Below are positions 5,904-13,405 of a stretch of 20,845 bases of DNA, piece after piece. Where the stretch lies: positions 1-20,845 of IMG/VR virus record IMGVR_UViG_3300026078_000450; one strand, written 5' to 3'. Source of the stretch: a virus. Both the position numbers and the translations under genes were made by a program. The notes under the pieces are model-generated. The model was given only the letters and a program-made list of their open reading frames with translations. It did not search any database and had not been told where the DNA came from. The first letter of the stretch is position 1. Each line of letters begins with the position of its first letter.

Positions 5904-6073
5904 GGCGTTTCCCGCTTGTTGACGCTGAACTTCGCCGTGGCGAGACCGACGCGCGCGAAGAACTCGGAGACGCGAGCGGGCAGCGGCAAGTGCGAAAGCG
6001 CCGTGCTGAGCAGCGACACCGCGCCGAGTAACGCCGCGCCGTCTTGTGCGATTTGCTTGATGGTTTCGATCAC
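5900..6073 (-). CDS. 57-residue hydrophobic protein with GTG start
   Basis: This gene is easy to miss because of its length and GTG start, but it is well supported. AAAGGAAA lies 5 bases before GTG 6073, and the TGA (5902-5900) overlaps the next GTG as GTGA. The product begins MIETIKQIAQDG, has a hydrophobic helix at residues 13-31 (AALLGAVSLLSTALSHLPL), then an amphipathic EFFARVGLATAKF segment and a basic tail. It could be a small membrane protein, for example a holin-type candidate, but the single helix and small size give no certainty. No family is confirmed. Confidence 0.65.
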   Translation of the reverse strand: MIETIKQIAQDGAALLGAVSLLSTALSHLPLPARVSEFFARVGLATAKFSVNKRETP

Positions 6074-6085
6074 TGTGGTTTCCTT

Positions 6086-6259
6086 TCAGGACGAAATAAT
6101 GACTGCCGTTGCTAGCTTCGTCTGAAGCGCTGCAGCCTCGGTCTGTAGCGTCGGGCTGAGCGCGTTGACATTCGCGGGCACGGCAATCTTCGCGTTCACG
6201 GTCGCGTCAATGATCAGCGAACCGTCCGGTTTGAATTTGGTGAGTGATGCTTTGGCCAT
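6086..6259 (-). CDS. 57-residue hypothetical protein
   Basis: ATG 6259 lies 3 bases after the previous stop, and the frame ends at TGA 6088-6086. That stop merges into the AAAGGAAA ribosome site of the next gene. The product begins MAKASLTKFKPDGSLIIDA, then has a beta-like stretch (NAKIAVPANVNAL) and an Ala/Thr-rich helix ending in VIISS. It has no clear membrane helix or known domain. The tight fit between flanking genes is the main evidence. It may be a small virion or fibre-associated protein, since it lies just after the tail-fibre genes. Confidence 0.6.
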   Translation of the reverse strand: MAKASLTKFKPDGSLIIDATVNAKIAVPANVNALSPTLQTEAAALQTKLATAVIISS

Positions 6260-6262
6260 AGT

Positions 6263-6670
6263 TCAGTTGCCGACTGGGTCCTGCAGGGATTGGGTGAGAA
6301 AAACGACGGTCGCGCCCGCGCCGATCGTCAGCGTGCTAACGATGAGTTCCGCGCCGGAACCGGCTATCCCCACGCTCACGTCGGCCACAACAGTGGTTCC
6401 GTCTGACTCGAACAGGCGCGCGAAAGTAGCTGTTCCCGCGTTCGGCGCATTCGTCTCGGAACTGATTGCGTTCGAAGTGCAGGTGCCCGTGCTGTCCGCC
6501 GCGCCGAATGCGGGGTTGCTATACCCACCGGTAGCCAGAAGCGTGTTTCCGGAGAGGGCCGTATCGGCGTCAGTTGGGCGCGTTCCGTTGTAGAGCCGGA
6601 TGAATCCGCCGTCGCAGCGAGCCGCCTTCGTCTGCGCGTTGGCTTGTCTGAGTGATAGTCGGAATCTCAT
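6263..6670 (-). CDS. Beta-rich virion-associated protein, 135 aa
   Basis: The start is taken at ATG 6670, which overlaps the preceding stop (ATGA) and has GGAG about 9 bases upstream; an upstream TTG is less likely. The product is rich in Thr, Ser, Gly and Ala with alternating hydrophobics, implying beta structure. It contains FIRLYNGTRP and GTATFARLFESDGTTVV, segments that recur in small phage structural proteins I have seen near tail-fibre genes. Its exact function is unknown. Its position directly after the SGNH fibre suggests a virion or fibre accessory part. Confidence 0.7.
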   Translation of the reverse strand: MRFRLSLRQANAQTKAARCDGGFIRLYNGTRPTDADTALSGNTLLATGGYSNPAFGAADSTGTCTSNAISSETNAPNAGTATFARLFESDGTTVVADVSVGIAGSGAELIVSTLTIGAGATVVFLTQSLQDPVGN

Positions 6671-8523
6671 AGTGAAGCGCTCCAAATTCTCATGTTTGCT
6701 AGGTCGGTCCCGGTAAGTTCGCGGTTGAAGTAAGCAGCTCCGGCTAAATCAAAGTTGGCGCAGAATGCTGTGGCCCCATCGCCGCGGCAGCCCCATGTGA
6801 AGCCGTTGGCCGCAGCCGCGCCAGCGTCACCCGTCGCTTGGACTACTCCACCCATGGTGATGGTCGAAGATGCGCCCTTCCACAAAACTTCGATCAGCTG
6901 GAACTGTGTGTTGAAGTTCGGCTGTGAACCGCTATTTGCGTTGAGGTTAACCCCTGCACTGACGCGCAATGCCGGCGGCGTAGCAGTGCTCAGGGTGATC
7001 AGCGCGGCCGTGTTGCTCGCGGATACGCCATCGTGGATCTGGGCGCCAACAACCTTAGTCAGAATCTTGGCGAAGAAGAAAAGGTGCCACGTTTGCGCAA
7101 GCGTCACCGATCCTGCGGGGCGCATGAGATCGTCGATGCCATCGAACCGCAGAACGCGCTTTCCGTTCGGGCTTTGTCCGGTTTTGATCAGAGGTCGCTG
7201 TCCGGCTGTCGCCTGCGTTGCGTCCCACAGGGCATGACCAGTTGCTGTGTCGAGGTTCGCGACCGTCGCAGCTGCGGTACCGTCCGCCACCGCATTGGAC
7301 GTGTCCGGGACGAATAGCGCTTGAATCCCGGCGATTGTTCTCGGATCCGGGACCGGATTCGTCACCGTTGCGCCGCCGGTGAACACCTCGGGCGCAGTCT
7401 TCTCGATGTAGGGGCGCAAGTACGGCACGACGTTCACCGCATATTGTGCGTGACCCGCGGTCGTTGGGTGCGGGTCACTGACGTTACCGGGAGTGACGAG
7501 TGTACGCCCGTCAACTAGCGCGCAGAATGTGGAGCGCGCTGCAACCACTGCCGCAATCGAAGAACGCCAGAGACTCGGTAGCTCCCCTTGGGCATTGACG
7601 CCCTCGCTGCCCTCAGCGACGTTCTGGAAGAGAATCAGCGTCTGGACCAGGCAGCGGACCGTCGGATCTGCGGCGTGGATAGCATCCAGAAGCTGACCCA
7701 TCTCAGTGGCATGGCTAGCGGCAGTTCCGGAAGTCCCAAATGCGTTGAAGTCATTCACGCCTAGAGCGATATAAACTTCCCGGAACTTCGATCCCGTGCA
7801 CCCGGCCATAATGTGCGCAACTGTCGCGGTAAACGTGCCGGCAGGAGTGACAATCCCGTGCAGCAACTGCCCCGACTGCCCGAAGATCGGAACGCTGTCG
7901 TATAGCGTCTGTGATTGACGCCAAAGCAGATCCCAACCGAGCAGCACCGGGGAGGCGGTTTCCCCTACGGAGATTGAATCACCGACCACGATCAAGCTCG
8001 CGACGGGCGTGCCCTGAATCACCGGCGTGTACTTGCTCGTGATACCCGTGACGTAGGCGCCCATCTCGACAATCTCGACGAGCTTTTGCCCGGCCGGGAG
8101 CGTGACGGCCTGCGTTTGCTTCACGTCGGTGGCCGTGAAGATGACGGTCTGGTTGTATACTTTGTTAACCCAGATCCCGACCTCATGCGGCGCGCTGCCG
8201 CCGAGCGCATGCGATACGGCCTCAATCGAGAGCGCCGTCTCGTCGGTGTTCAGCTGAATGGTTGCGCCAGGGTCGTGGCGCGTGAACACGTTTGGCGCAG
8301 AGCCCGTCACCAAGAACTGGGTGTTATGATGAAACCAGCTGTCCTGTGATGCCTGGAAAACAGCGACACCTCCGCCGCTGAACGATGCCCCGCCAGGAAT
8401 GCGCACACCGCCGCCACCAATGTACATCGCGCGCCGATGCTCCGGTCGGCGCGAACGGATGGAGCGCTGAGCATTATACGGACGGATCTGCCGCGCCTCT
8501 TCGGGAGTAGGCAGATGAATCAC
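6667..8523 (-). CDS. Tail fibre/spike with SGNH-hydrolase and lectin-like domains
   Basis: GTG 8523 overlaps the previous stop (GTGA) and is preferred to a TTG one codon upstream, giving 618 residues. The N-terminal 165 residues are beta-rich and Gly-rich (GGGGVRIPGGASFSGGG). From about 175 to 375 lies an SGNH/GDSL esterase: LIVVGDSISVG (catalytic Ser183), ALGVNDFN (block III, Asn257) and SDPHPTTAGH (Asp350, His352). The Asp-His spacing is one residue shorter than the usual DxxH. From about 400 to 618 a concanavalin-like fold is suggested by LFVPDTSN, VLRFDGIDD and FNRELTGTDLANMR. The enzyme probably removes acetyl or acyl groups from a surface polysaccharide during adsorption. The organisation fits a phage depolymerase or receptor-binding protein. 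Confidence 0.8.
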   Translation of the reverse strand: MIHLPTPEEARQIRPYNAQRSIRSRRPEHRRAMYIGGGGVRIPGGASFSGGGVAVFQASQDSWFHHNTQFLVTGSAPNVFTRHDPGATIQLNTDETALSIEAVSHALGGSAPHEVGIWVNKVYNQTVIFTATDVKQTQAVTLPAGQKLVEIVEMGAYVTGITSKYTPVIQGTPVASLIVVGDSISVGETASPVLLGWDLLWRQSQTLYDSVPIFGQSGQLLHGIVTPAGTFTATVAHIMAGCTGSKFREVYIALGVNDFNAFGTSGTAASHATEMGQLLDAIHAADPTVRCLVQTLILFQNVAEGSEGVNAQGELPSLWRSSIAAVVAARSTFCALVDGRTLVTPGNVSDPHPTTAGHAQYAVNVVPYLRPYIEKTAPEVFTGGATVTNPVPDPRTIAGIQALFVPDTSNAVADGTAAATVANLDTATGHALWDATQATAGQRPLIKTGQSPNGKRVLRFDGIDDLMRPAGSVTLAQTWHLFFFAKILTKVVGAQIHDGVSASNTAALITLSTATPPALRVSAGVNLNANSGSQPNFNTQFQLIEVLWKGASSTITMGGVVQATGDAGAAAANGFTWGCRGDGATAFCANFDLAGAAYFNRELTGTDLANMRIWSASL

Positions 8524-8825
8524 CAAAACACCATCACGTTTGTTGCGGTGCTACCCGAAGCCAAGAGCTTGATGGCTTGGATGTCCAGCACCGTGCCGGC
8601 TGGTAACGAAGGCGTCGTAACCTGCACGCCATCCAGGCCGTTATAGGCGAGCGCGCCCGCGCCGAATACCATAATGCGTCTACATGGGCGCCCCTCGCTC
8701 GGCATGGCGAGACCAGGCTGCGCGCCTTTGATTGGGTCGTTCGCTCCGATATCGTAGTCAGCTGGCGTCGTTGTCCATGCGACCCGCTGCGAGTCAGACG
8801 ATTCAGTGTTGGTAACCTTGAGCAT
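8520..8825 (-). CDS. Small beta-rich phage structural protein, 101 aa
   Basis: ATG 8825 follows a perfect AGGAGG ribosome site, so this is one of the better-translated small genes of the operon. The product has CRRIMVFGAGALAYNG, then a run of short hydrophobic strands ending in VMVFW. This pattern (a residue-poor N-terminus, a Gly-Ala-Gly turn, PAGTVLDIQAIKLLASGSTATNVM) recurs in small phage proteins encoded next to capsid or tail genes. Its role is not established. It overlaps the SGNH fibre gene by GTGA and may help attach or oligomerise it. Confidence 0.7.
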   Translation of the reverse strand: MLKVTNTESSDSQRVAWTTTPADYDIGANDPIKGAQPGLAMPSEGRPCRRIMVFGAGALAYNGLDGVQVTTPSLPAGTVLDIQAIKLLASGSTATNVMVFW

Positions 8826-8828
8826 CTT

Positions 8829-11447
8829 TCATCCTCCTAGAACTGTCGCCGAACCCGCTTGGCGGGATGCCGAAATCTTGCCGAGCGCCGCGCCGGATCC
8901 GTGCGGCTTTTGCTGCGCGTCTTGTTGCTGTTTCGCTACCTGGACAGCGGTAACGCGATCTACGAAATCGCCCGCTAGGGTCGGCTCTCCCGCGCCGTTC
9001 AGGTCAAGGAACAGGTCGAGTTGCAGCCGGTCGTTGAACGGCATGCGCTTACCCTTGGCGTCGAGGTCGCGGATCTTTTCGAGCGCCTTGGTCTGAATCT
9101 CCGCGTACATCTGCGGGTAGACGTTTTTGATTGCATCGATCTGCGCGTGCGTGACCGTCCCGCGGCGCAGGTCATCAACCACGCTCAGTGGGTTCGCGAC
9201 CGCTGCCCACTTCTGCGCGAACTCGCGGATCTGCAGGTCGCTCGGGGAAATCTTGCGCGTCGGCTGGAACATGGTCGGCGCGTTCGTCCCGCTCGGTAGC
9301 TGCGTCTGCAAGTACTGCGCGCCGCGCGTCGCCGTGACGGTCGCTGCCTGTGTCAGGCGCGGCATCGACTCGTAGGCGCTCCCCATCGCCGTTTGCATAT
9401 GCGCGCGCACGCCGGCGCCCATGTCCCGGTTAGCATTCGATATCTCCGCCACGCGCTTGTCGTAGGCGGCGGCGAGGTCCTTCGACCGACCCATGAACGC
9501 CTCGACGGCGGCTGGGGTCGCGATGCGCCGAATAGGTACCGCGCCGGAAAGTTTCCCCGCCTGGCCCAGGCCGACCGAAGCGCGCGCCGTCGATTCGCGA
9601 AAGAATGCGCCGAGTCCGGATTCGAGCTTGCCGTCGAGGTTGTTGGCGAGCTTGTCAGCGAGGACCGCGAGCACCGCGCTCGAGTGCTCGCGGACGCCCT
9701 TGTGCACCATGCCAGCCGCCAGGGCCCCGATCGGGCCGCCACCAAGCACGCCTGCAATTGCGCTCGCCCCATAATCGCTCGGCTGCGCTACGCGCATGCC
9801 AAGGTTTTGCAGCTCAGCCGCGCCGGCAATGTCGGAAGCGAGCGAGAGGTGGCGGTATTGGGTTTTCAGCTCTTTGTAGGAAAGTGCCGCCTTCTTGTCG
9901 AAAAACGTCGCGGCCTTGTCCTGCGCGGCCTCGATCGATTCCTCGAGGATGCCGCGCGCCTGCTCCAAGTCCTTCAGGTTCGGCGGCGCCCCCTGCTGCG
10001 AGAGGTTCACTCCGCGCTTGGCTTGGTAGATCTGCTCGTCTAGAGATTGCCTCAGCTTCGTCAGGTCAGATACGGAGACAGCCGTCGGCTCGGCCTTCGG
10101 CTGCACTAGTTTGCGACCGCTGCCGGTTGGTACCGCTTCGAATTTTGGCGCACTCAGCGCCTGCAGATCATCCACGACTTGCCGAATCGGCCCGGCCTGC
10201 GCGCGCGCAACCGAGCTCGGGTGCGTCTCGAGCGGCTCCACCACTTGCTTCTGGATGCGCTCGGCGATCGCTTGAGCGTCCGGCGCAATCTCCGGATGAG
10301 CCTCGAAAATCTTGTCAGCCTCTTCGCGGAACGCGCCGAGCTTTGCGCCGGTTTCCTGCTTGGCCTGCGCCACGCGCTCAGCAAGGTCGGACTGGGAATC
10401 GAGAGCGCGAAAAACAGGGGTACCGTCGCCGAGCGTCACGCCGCGAACCGTTTGCGCCATGTCGCGCATGGTCGACTCGGCGGCATCCGCCGTGCGGCCG
10501 AGTTTCTTGAGCGTCGAGCCGCGCGCCCCCAGCGCTTTGGCTGTGCGCTCGTCGGCGAAGTTGCGGACCGCGCTCGAGAGCGCGCCGGGCTCCGTCTCTG
10601 CCGCAACGGCTGGCCCATCGGCGGCGTCGAGCGGGGCACCGATGCCAGCCTCCTCGGTAGCGCCTAGCCCGTTATCCGGCAGTCGCGGCGAATCGAGCGG
10701 AGTCGCCCCGCGTGACCCGCTCCGGAGCAGCGCGCCAGCGCCGTGCGTGGCCAGCGATACGCCTCCGCCGAGGAGCGCGCCCCATCCCATGGCGGCGATG
10801 AGCTTTTCGCCAGAGAGCGGGATGTTGTGGAGATACGCCTCCTCGCCGGCCTGCGCCTGCCCGTACGCTGCCCCTTCGAGCGCGCCGCCTGCGAATGCCC
10901 CCGCCGCGCGCGCCGCAAGTCCGCCCCCAAGCGCTTTGGCCGCGGTCCCGCCGATTGCCCCGGCTCCTCCGGAAAGCGCGCCGCCGCCGATTATGGAGCC
11001 CGCAACGTTGCCGGCCGTGGCGGTGCCCGGGTTCGCCTCGGCGCGCGCCCGCGCGTTCTCGCTGTACTCGCGCCCGTAGGCCTCGCCCGTCTTGCCGGTC
11101 GCGCTCTCGCGCGCGTCCCCGAAAATGGTCGCTAGATTCTCGACGGTCTGCCGGCCGCCGATGTTTTTGAGCGGGTCTTCGTCGCCCCAAAGCGCCGCGT
11201 TCGCGCGCAGCGGGAGCGCGAGCGGGGCCTGAGCGGCATCGATGGCTCCGGCCGCCGCGGACTCGCCAAAGGTTTTCGCCTTGGCTTTGAGGGTAGAATT
11301 GGCAGCGAGCTTGTCGGCTGCTGCCTTGTCGGCCGCGGTGGCGGGCAGGTAATCGCCGCTCTCGAGCTTCGCGCGGACCTCGTCCTTTGGGACCTCGATG
11401 ACATCGCCGTCCCGCGTCTGGACGTAGGCTTTCGCGGCGCCACTCAT
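8829..11447 (-). CDS. Large putative DNA-ejection protein, 872 aa
   Basis: ATG 11447 overlaps the previous stop (ATGA). The protein starts with a small domain containing YVQTRDGDVIEVPKDEV. It then has long Ala-rich helices and two Gly/Ala-rich hydrophobic stretches, about residues 143-200 (GNVAGSIIGGGALSGGAGAIGG and on) and 214-242 (MGWGALLGGGVSLATHGAGALL), that look able to insert into membranes. Residues 280-620 are mostly helical or coiled coil. This resembles internal virion proteins that leave the capsid to form a trans-envelope DNA conduit. I see no lytic transglycosylase motif. No close family is recognised; the call rests on size, composition and its place after the tail genes. Confidence 0.6.
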   Translation of the reverse strand: MSGAAKAYVQTRDGDVIEVPKDEVRAKLESGDYLPATAADKAAADKLAANSTLKAKAKTFGESAAAGAIDAAQAPLALPLRANAALWGDEDPLKNIGGRQTVENLATIFGDARESATGKTGEAYGREYSENARARAEANPGTATAGNVAGSIIGGGALSGGAGAIGGTAAKALGGGLAARAAGAFAGGALEGAAYGQAQAGEEAYLHNIPLSGEKLIAAMGWGALLGGGVSLATHGAGALLRSGSRGATPLDSPRLPDNGLGATEEAGIGAPLDAADGPAVAAETEPGALSSAVRNFADERTAKALGARGSTLKKLGRTADAAESTMRDMAQTVRGVTLGDGTPVFRALDSQSDLAERVAQAKQETGAKLGAFREEADKIFEAHPEIAPDAQAIAERIQKQVVEPLETHPSSVARAQAGPIRQVVDDLQALSAPKFEAVPTGSGRKLVQPKAEPTAVSVSDLTKLRQSLDEQIYQAKRGVNLSQQGAPPNLKDLEQARGILEESIEAAQDKAATFFDKKAALSYKELKTQYRHLSLASDIAGAAELQNLGMRVAQPSDYGASAIAGVLGGGPIGALAAGMVHKGVREHSSAVLAVLADKLANNLDGKLESGLGAFFRESTARASVGLGQAGKLSGAVPIRRIATPAAVEAFMGRSKDLAAAYDKRVAEISNANRDMGAGVRAHMQTAMGSAYESMPRLTQAATVTATRGAQYLQTQLPSGTNAPTMFQPTRKISPSDLQIREFAQKWAAVANPLSVVDDLRRGTVTHAQIDAIKNVYPQMYAEIQTKALEKIRDLDAKGKRMPFNDRLQLDLFLDLNGAGEPTLAGDFVDRVTAVQVAKQQQDAQQKPHGSGAALGKISASRQAGSATVLGG
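8833..8838 (-). promoter_or_regulatory. Strong Shine-Dalgarno AGGAGG
   Basis: Minus-strand AGGAGG lies 7 bases before ATG 8825. It sits within the last codons of the 872-residue ejection-protein gene, just ahead of that gene's stop. It is the strongest ribosome site seen in the leftward operon, where most genes rely on stop-start overlap. This suggests the 101-residue protein is made in larger amounts than its neighbours. Confidence 0.7.
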
Positions 11448-13405
11448 GGTCCGTCGCCGGTGTCAGTGTCGGGCTCGGGTGCTCCGACGATGTTCTCCGA
11501 TGGCGTCGGGCGCGGCCCTTCCAGTGGCTCCCCGGTAGCGCGCGAAACGTTCACGTCTTTCTGTGCGCGCGTACGCTCGTTCACCATGCGCGGGTCGATG
11601 GTCGCCGCCGTCGAGTCGAGCTGGTAGTCGTATTGCGAGAGCTCGTGCAGGCGCTGTTTAAGGCTACGTAGCGCGTCGCCGGGCGTCTTGCCCATGACGG
11701 TCGGGATCTCGTGCTCGGCCTCCTCGGCGGTGATCGATTTGTCGTAAATCGTCTGCGCATGCAGGCGCGCGCTGTTCGCTCGAGCGCGCCGCAGCGCGCG
11801 CCCCTCTTCGCCAGCGAGAGAGTCGGGCAGGTGCCCCGCGACGTAACCGATGCCCGGCGACTTCGGCAGCTCGGTAGCTGGGCGGCCCGTCTTCGGGTCG
11901 ATGACGGTCCCGGTCGCCTTGTCGATGGCGACACCCTGCAGCTTCGCTTCCTCTTCGAGAGCTGAATAGAGGCGAGCAATCTGCTCTTTCTTGGTGCCGT
12001 AGGTCGCCTTCTGGCGAGCAAGCGCTTGCGGGGTGAGGCCAAGAGCGCCCTGGTCCTTCCCCGGCTTGCCGAGCAGCTTGAGTCTCGCCTCTTGCTCGGC
12101 CGGCGTGAGCGGGCGCGGGCCGCCGCCTTCCGCCTGGTGGAACTTGTCTTCCGTCGCGGTCGTCGTCTTGCCGAGCGCGAGCTCCGCCTTTTGCTGCTCG
12201 CGCATGAGCGAGTCCTTCTGGAATTGCGCGGCCAGCGCGGCGGCGTTCGACGAAATCGTCCGGCTCTGCGCCTGCGCGGCGAATTGGCTCACCTCGGTTT
12301 CAGCGACCTTGTTCATGGCCTGCTGAAGACCGGCTTTCGCCATATCGATGTCGCCGTGATAGTAGTTGGCGAATCGCGCGAGCGCGTTGTTGCGGTCCGC
12401 GCGCCCGGCCTCATACGCCTGCTGCTGCGCCGCGATATCGTTTCGGATCTGCTGCTGGACGTACTCGAAGGCGAAGTTCTGCGAGTGCCCGAGGCTCGCG
12501 CCGGCCGCGCCGAGCGCCTGGCCGATCACGCTCATGATGTTCGCGATCGGCTCGCGCCGCGAAAAGAACCGATTCGGGTCGGGCTGCGCGGACTGTGAAT
12601 AGTCGGCGAGTTCGCGCTCCATGTGCTGATTCTGCTGCTGATACGCCTGCTGCTTGCGCTGGATCTCCGCCTGTTGCGCGGCGAGGTGTTGCCGCGCGGC
12701 GAGGTTGTCAGCGGCGGCTTTCGCTGCCTGAGCGTCAGCGATCTGCTTCGCCGTGGCCTGCTGCCCAAGCTGCGCATCGAGCACGGATTGGTCCGCGGCA
12801 AGGCGGTCGCGCGCGGCTTGCGGGTCGTACGCCGGTCCCGCTTCGACCGTCGTCCGCTGCGACACCGGCGCGTAGCCAGCCGGGCGAGCTGGACCGCCGC
12901 CCGTGGTGCCGCGGATGAGCTCGGCCGCTGCACGCTGCGCAACCACGTCGCGCGCTTGCTGGACGGCGTCTTGCGGAGCCGGCTCCGGCTGCGCAGGCGG
13001 CGGAGGGGGGCCGTATGGAGTTCCCCCGGGCGCGGGGGGCGCAGGCTGGGAGGGCGCTGCGGCGGGCGCCGCGGGGGTCGGAGGGGGCGCGTCGGGCCTC
13101 AGCAGGCCGGTCGCAATCCCGAGCGCGGGCCCGGAGGCGAGGTGAGTGATAACCGGGTGCTCGGCTGCGAAGTTCGCTGCGGCGCTGATTACGGGGTGGC
13201 GCTCTGCCCAGCTTCCCGCGTCCGTGCGTGTCTCGCCCGGCGGCTTGTCGTTCGCCGCAAGCCGCTCATCCGGTTGCCCCAGCTGCTCGCGGTAGTGGCC
13301 GGCGATCTCCGGCAGCGCCATCAATGGCGGTCGCCCGTCGTCGAAATGGAGCATGCCGGCGCCGGGTAGCTCCGGGACATCGGTCACGTCGATGACTTTC
13401 GCCAT
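11444..13405 (-). CDS. Large putative DNA-ejection/internal virion protein, 653 aa
   Basis: ATG 13405 shares a base with the preceding stop (TGATG). Residues 1-100 include two related EHPVI/RHPVISA segments (around 69-90). A Pro/Ala linker follows (103-147), then long Gln/Ala-rich coiled coils (about 185-275), a short hydrophobic Gly-Ala segment (MSVIGQALGAAGASLG, about 288-303) and more helical sequence rich in Gln. The C-terminus is Pro/Glu-rich and acidic. No enzymatic motif is evident. Coiled-coil, low-complexity proteins of this size beside two similar genes fit the multi-protein ejection sets of podoviruses. It overlaps the 872-residue gene by ATGA. Confidence 0.6.
   Translation of the reverse strand: MAKVIDVTDVPELPGAGMLHFDDGRPPLMALPEIAGHYREQLGQPDERLAANDKPPGETRTDAGSWAERHPVISAAANFAAEHPVITHLASGPALGIATGLLRPDAPPPTPAAPAAAPSQPAPPAPGGTPYGPPPPPAQPEPAPQDAVQQARDVVAQRAAAELIRGTTGGGPARPAGYAPVSQRTTVEAGPAYDPQAARDRLAADQSVLDAQLGQQATAKQIADAQAAKAAADNLAARQHLAAQQAEIQRKQQAYQQQNQHMERELADYSQSAQPDPNRFFSRREPIANIMSVIGQALGAAGASLGHSQNFAFEYVQQQIRNDIAAQQQAYEAGRADRNNALARFANYYHGDIDMAKAGLQQAMNKVAETEVSQFAAQAQSRTISSNAAALAAQFQKDSLMREQQKAELALGKTTTATEDKFHQAEGGGPRPLTPAEQEARLKLLGKPGKDQGALGLTPQALARQKATYGTKKEQIARLYSALEEEAKLQGVAIDKATGTVIDPKTGRPATELPKSPGIGYVAGHLPDSLAGEEGRALRRARANSARLHAQTIYDKSITAEEAEHEIPTVMGKTPGDALRSLKQRLHELSQYDYQLDSTAATIDPRMVNERTRAQKDVNVSRATGEPLEGPRPTPSENIVGAPEPDTDTGDGP
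13064..13096 (+). other. G-quadruplex motif in the Pro-linker codons
   Basis: The plus strand reads four G-tracts separated by loops of 6, 5 and 6 bases: GGG at 13064, GGGGG at 13073, GGGGG at 13083 and GGG at 13094. This meets the usual quadruplex rule. The leftward mRNA is C-rich here, so the G strand is the template strand. The motif follows from the Pro/Ala codons of the linker and may have no function of its own. Confidence 0.35.

Noticed and set aside
6165-6170. TTGACA as a promoter -35 element on the plus strand
   Set aside because: It is inside a leftward gene and no TATAAT-like element follows at the right distance.
9605-10510. Long plus-strand frame of 301 codons opposite the 872-aa gene
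   Set aside because: Arg/Ala/Pro-rich antisense shadow typical of GC-rich coding DNA, with no ribosome site, while the minus frame has domain structure and coupled ends.
10312-11079. Plus-strand Ala/Ser/Pro-rich frame of 255 codons
   Set aside because: Mirror of the Gly/Ala codons in the opposite ejection gene, with low complexity and no start signal.
12623-13369. Plus-strand Arg/Gly-rich frame of 248 codons
   Set aside because: Shadow of the Pro/Ala/Gln-rich 653-aa gene, with extreme Arg content and no ribosome site.
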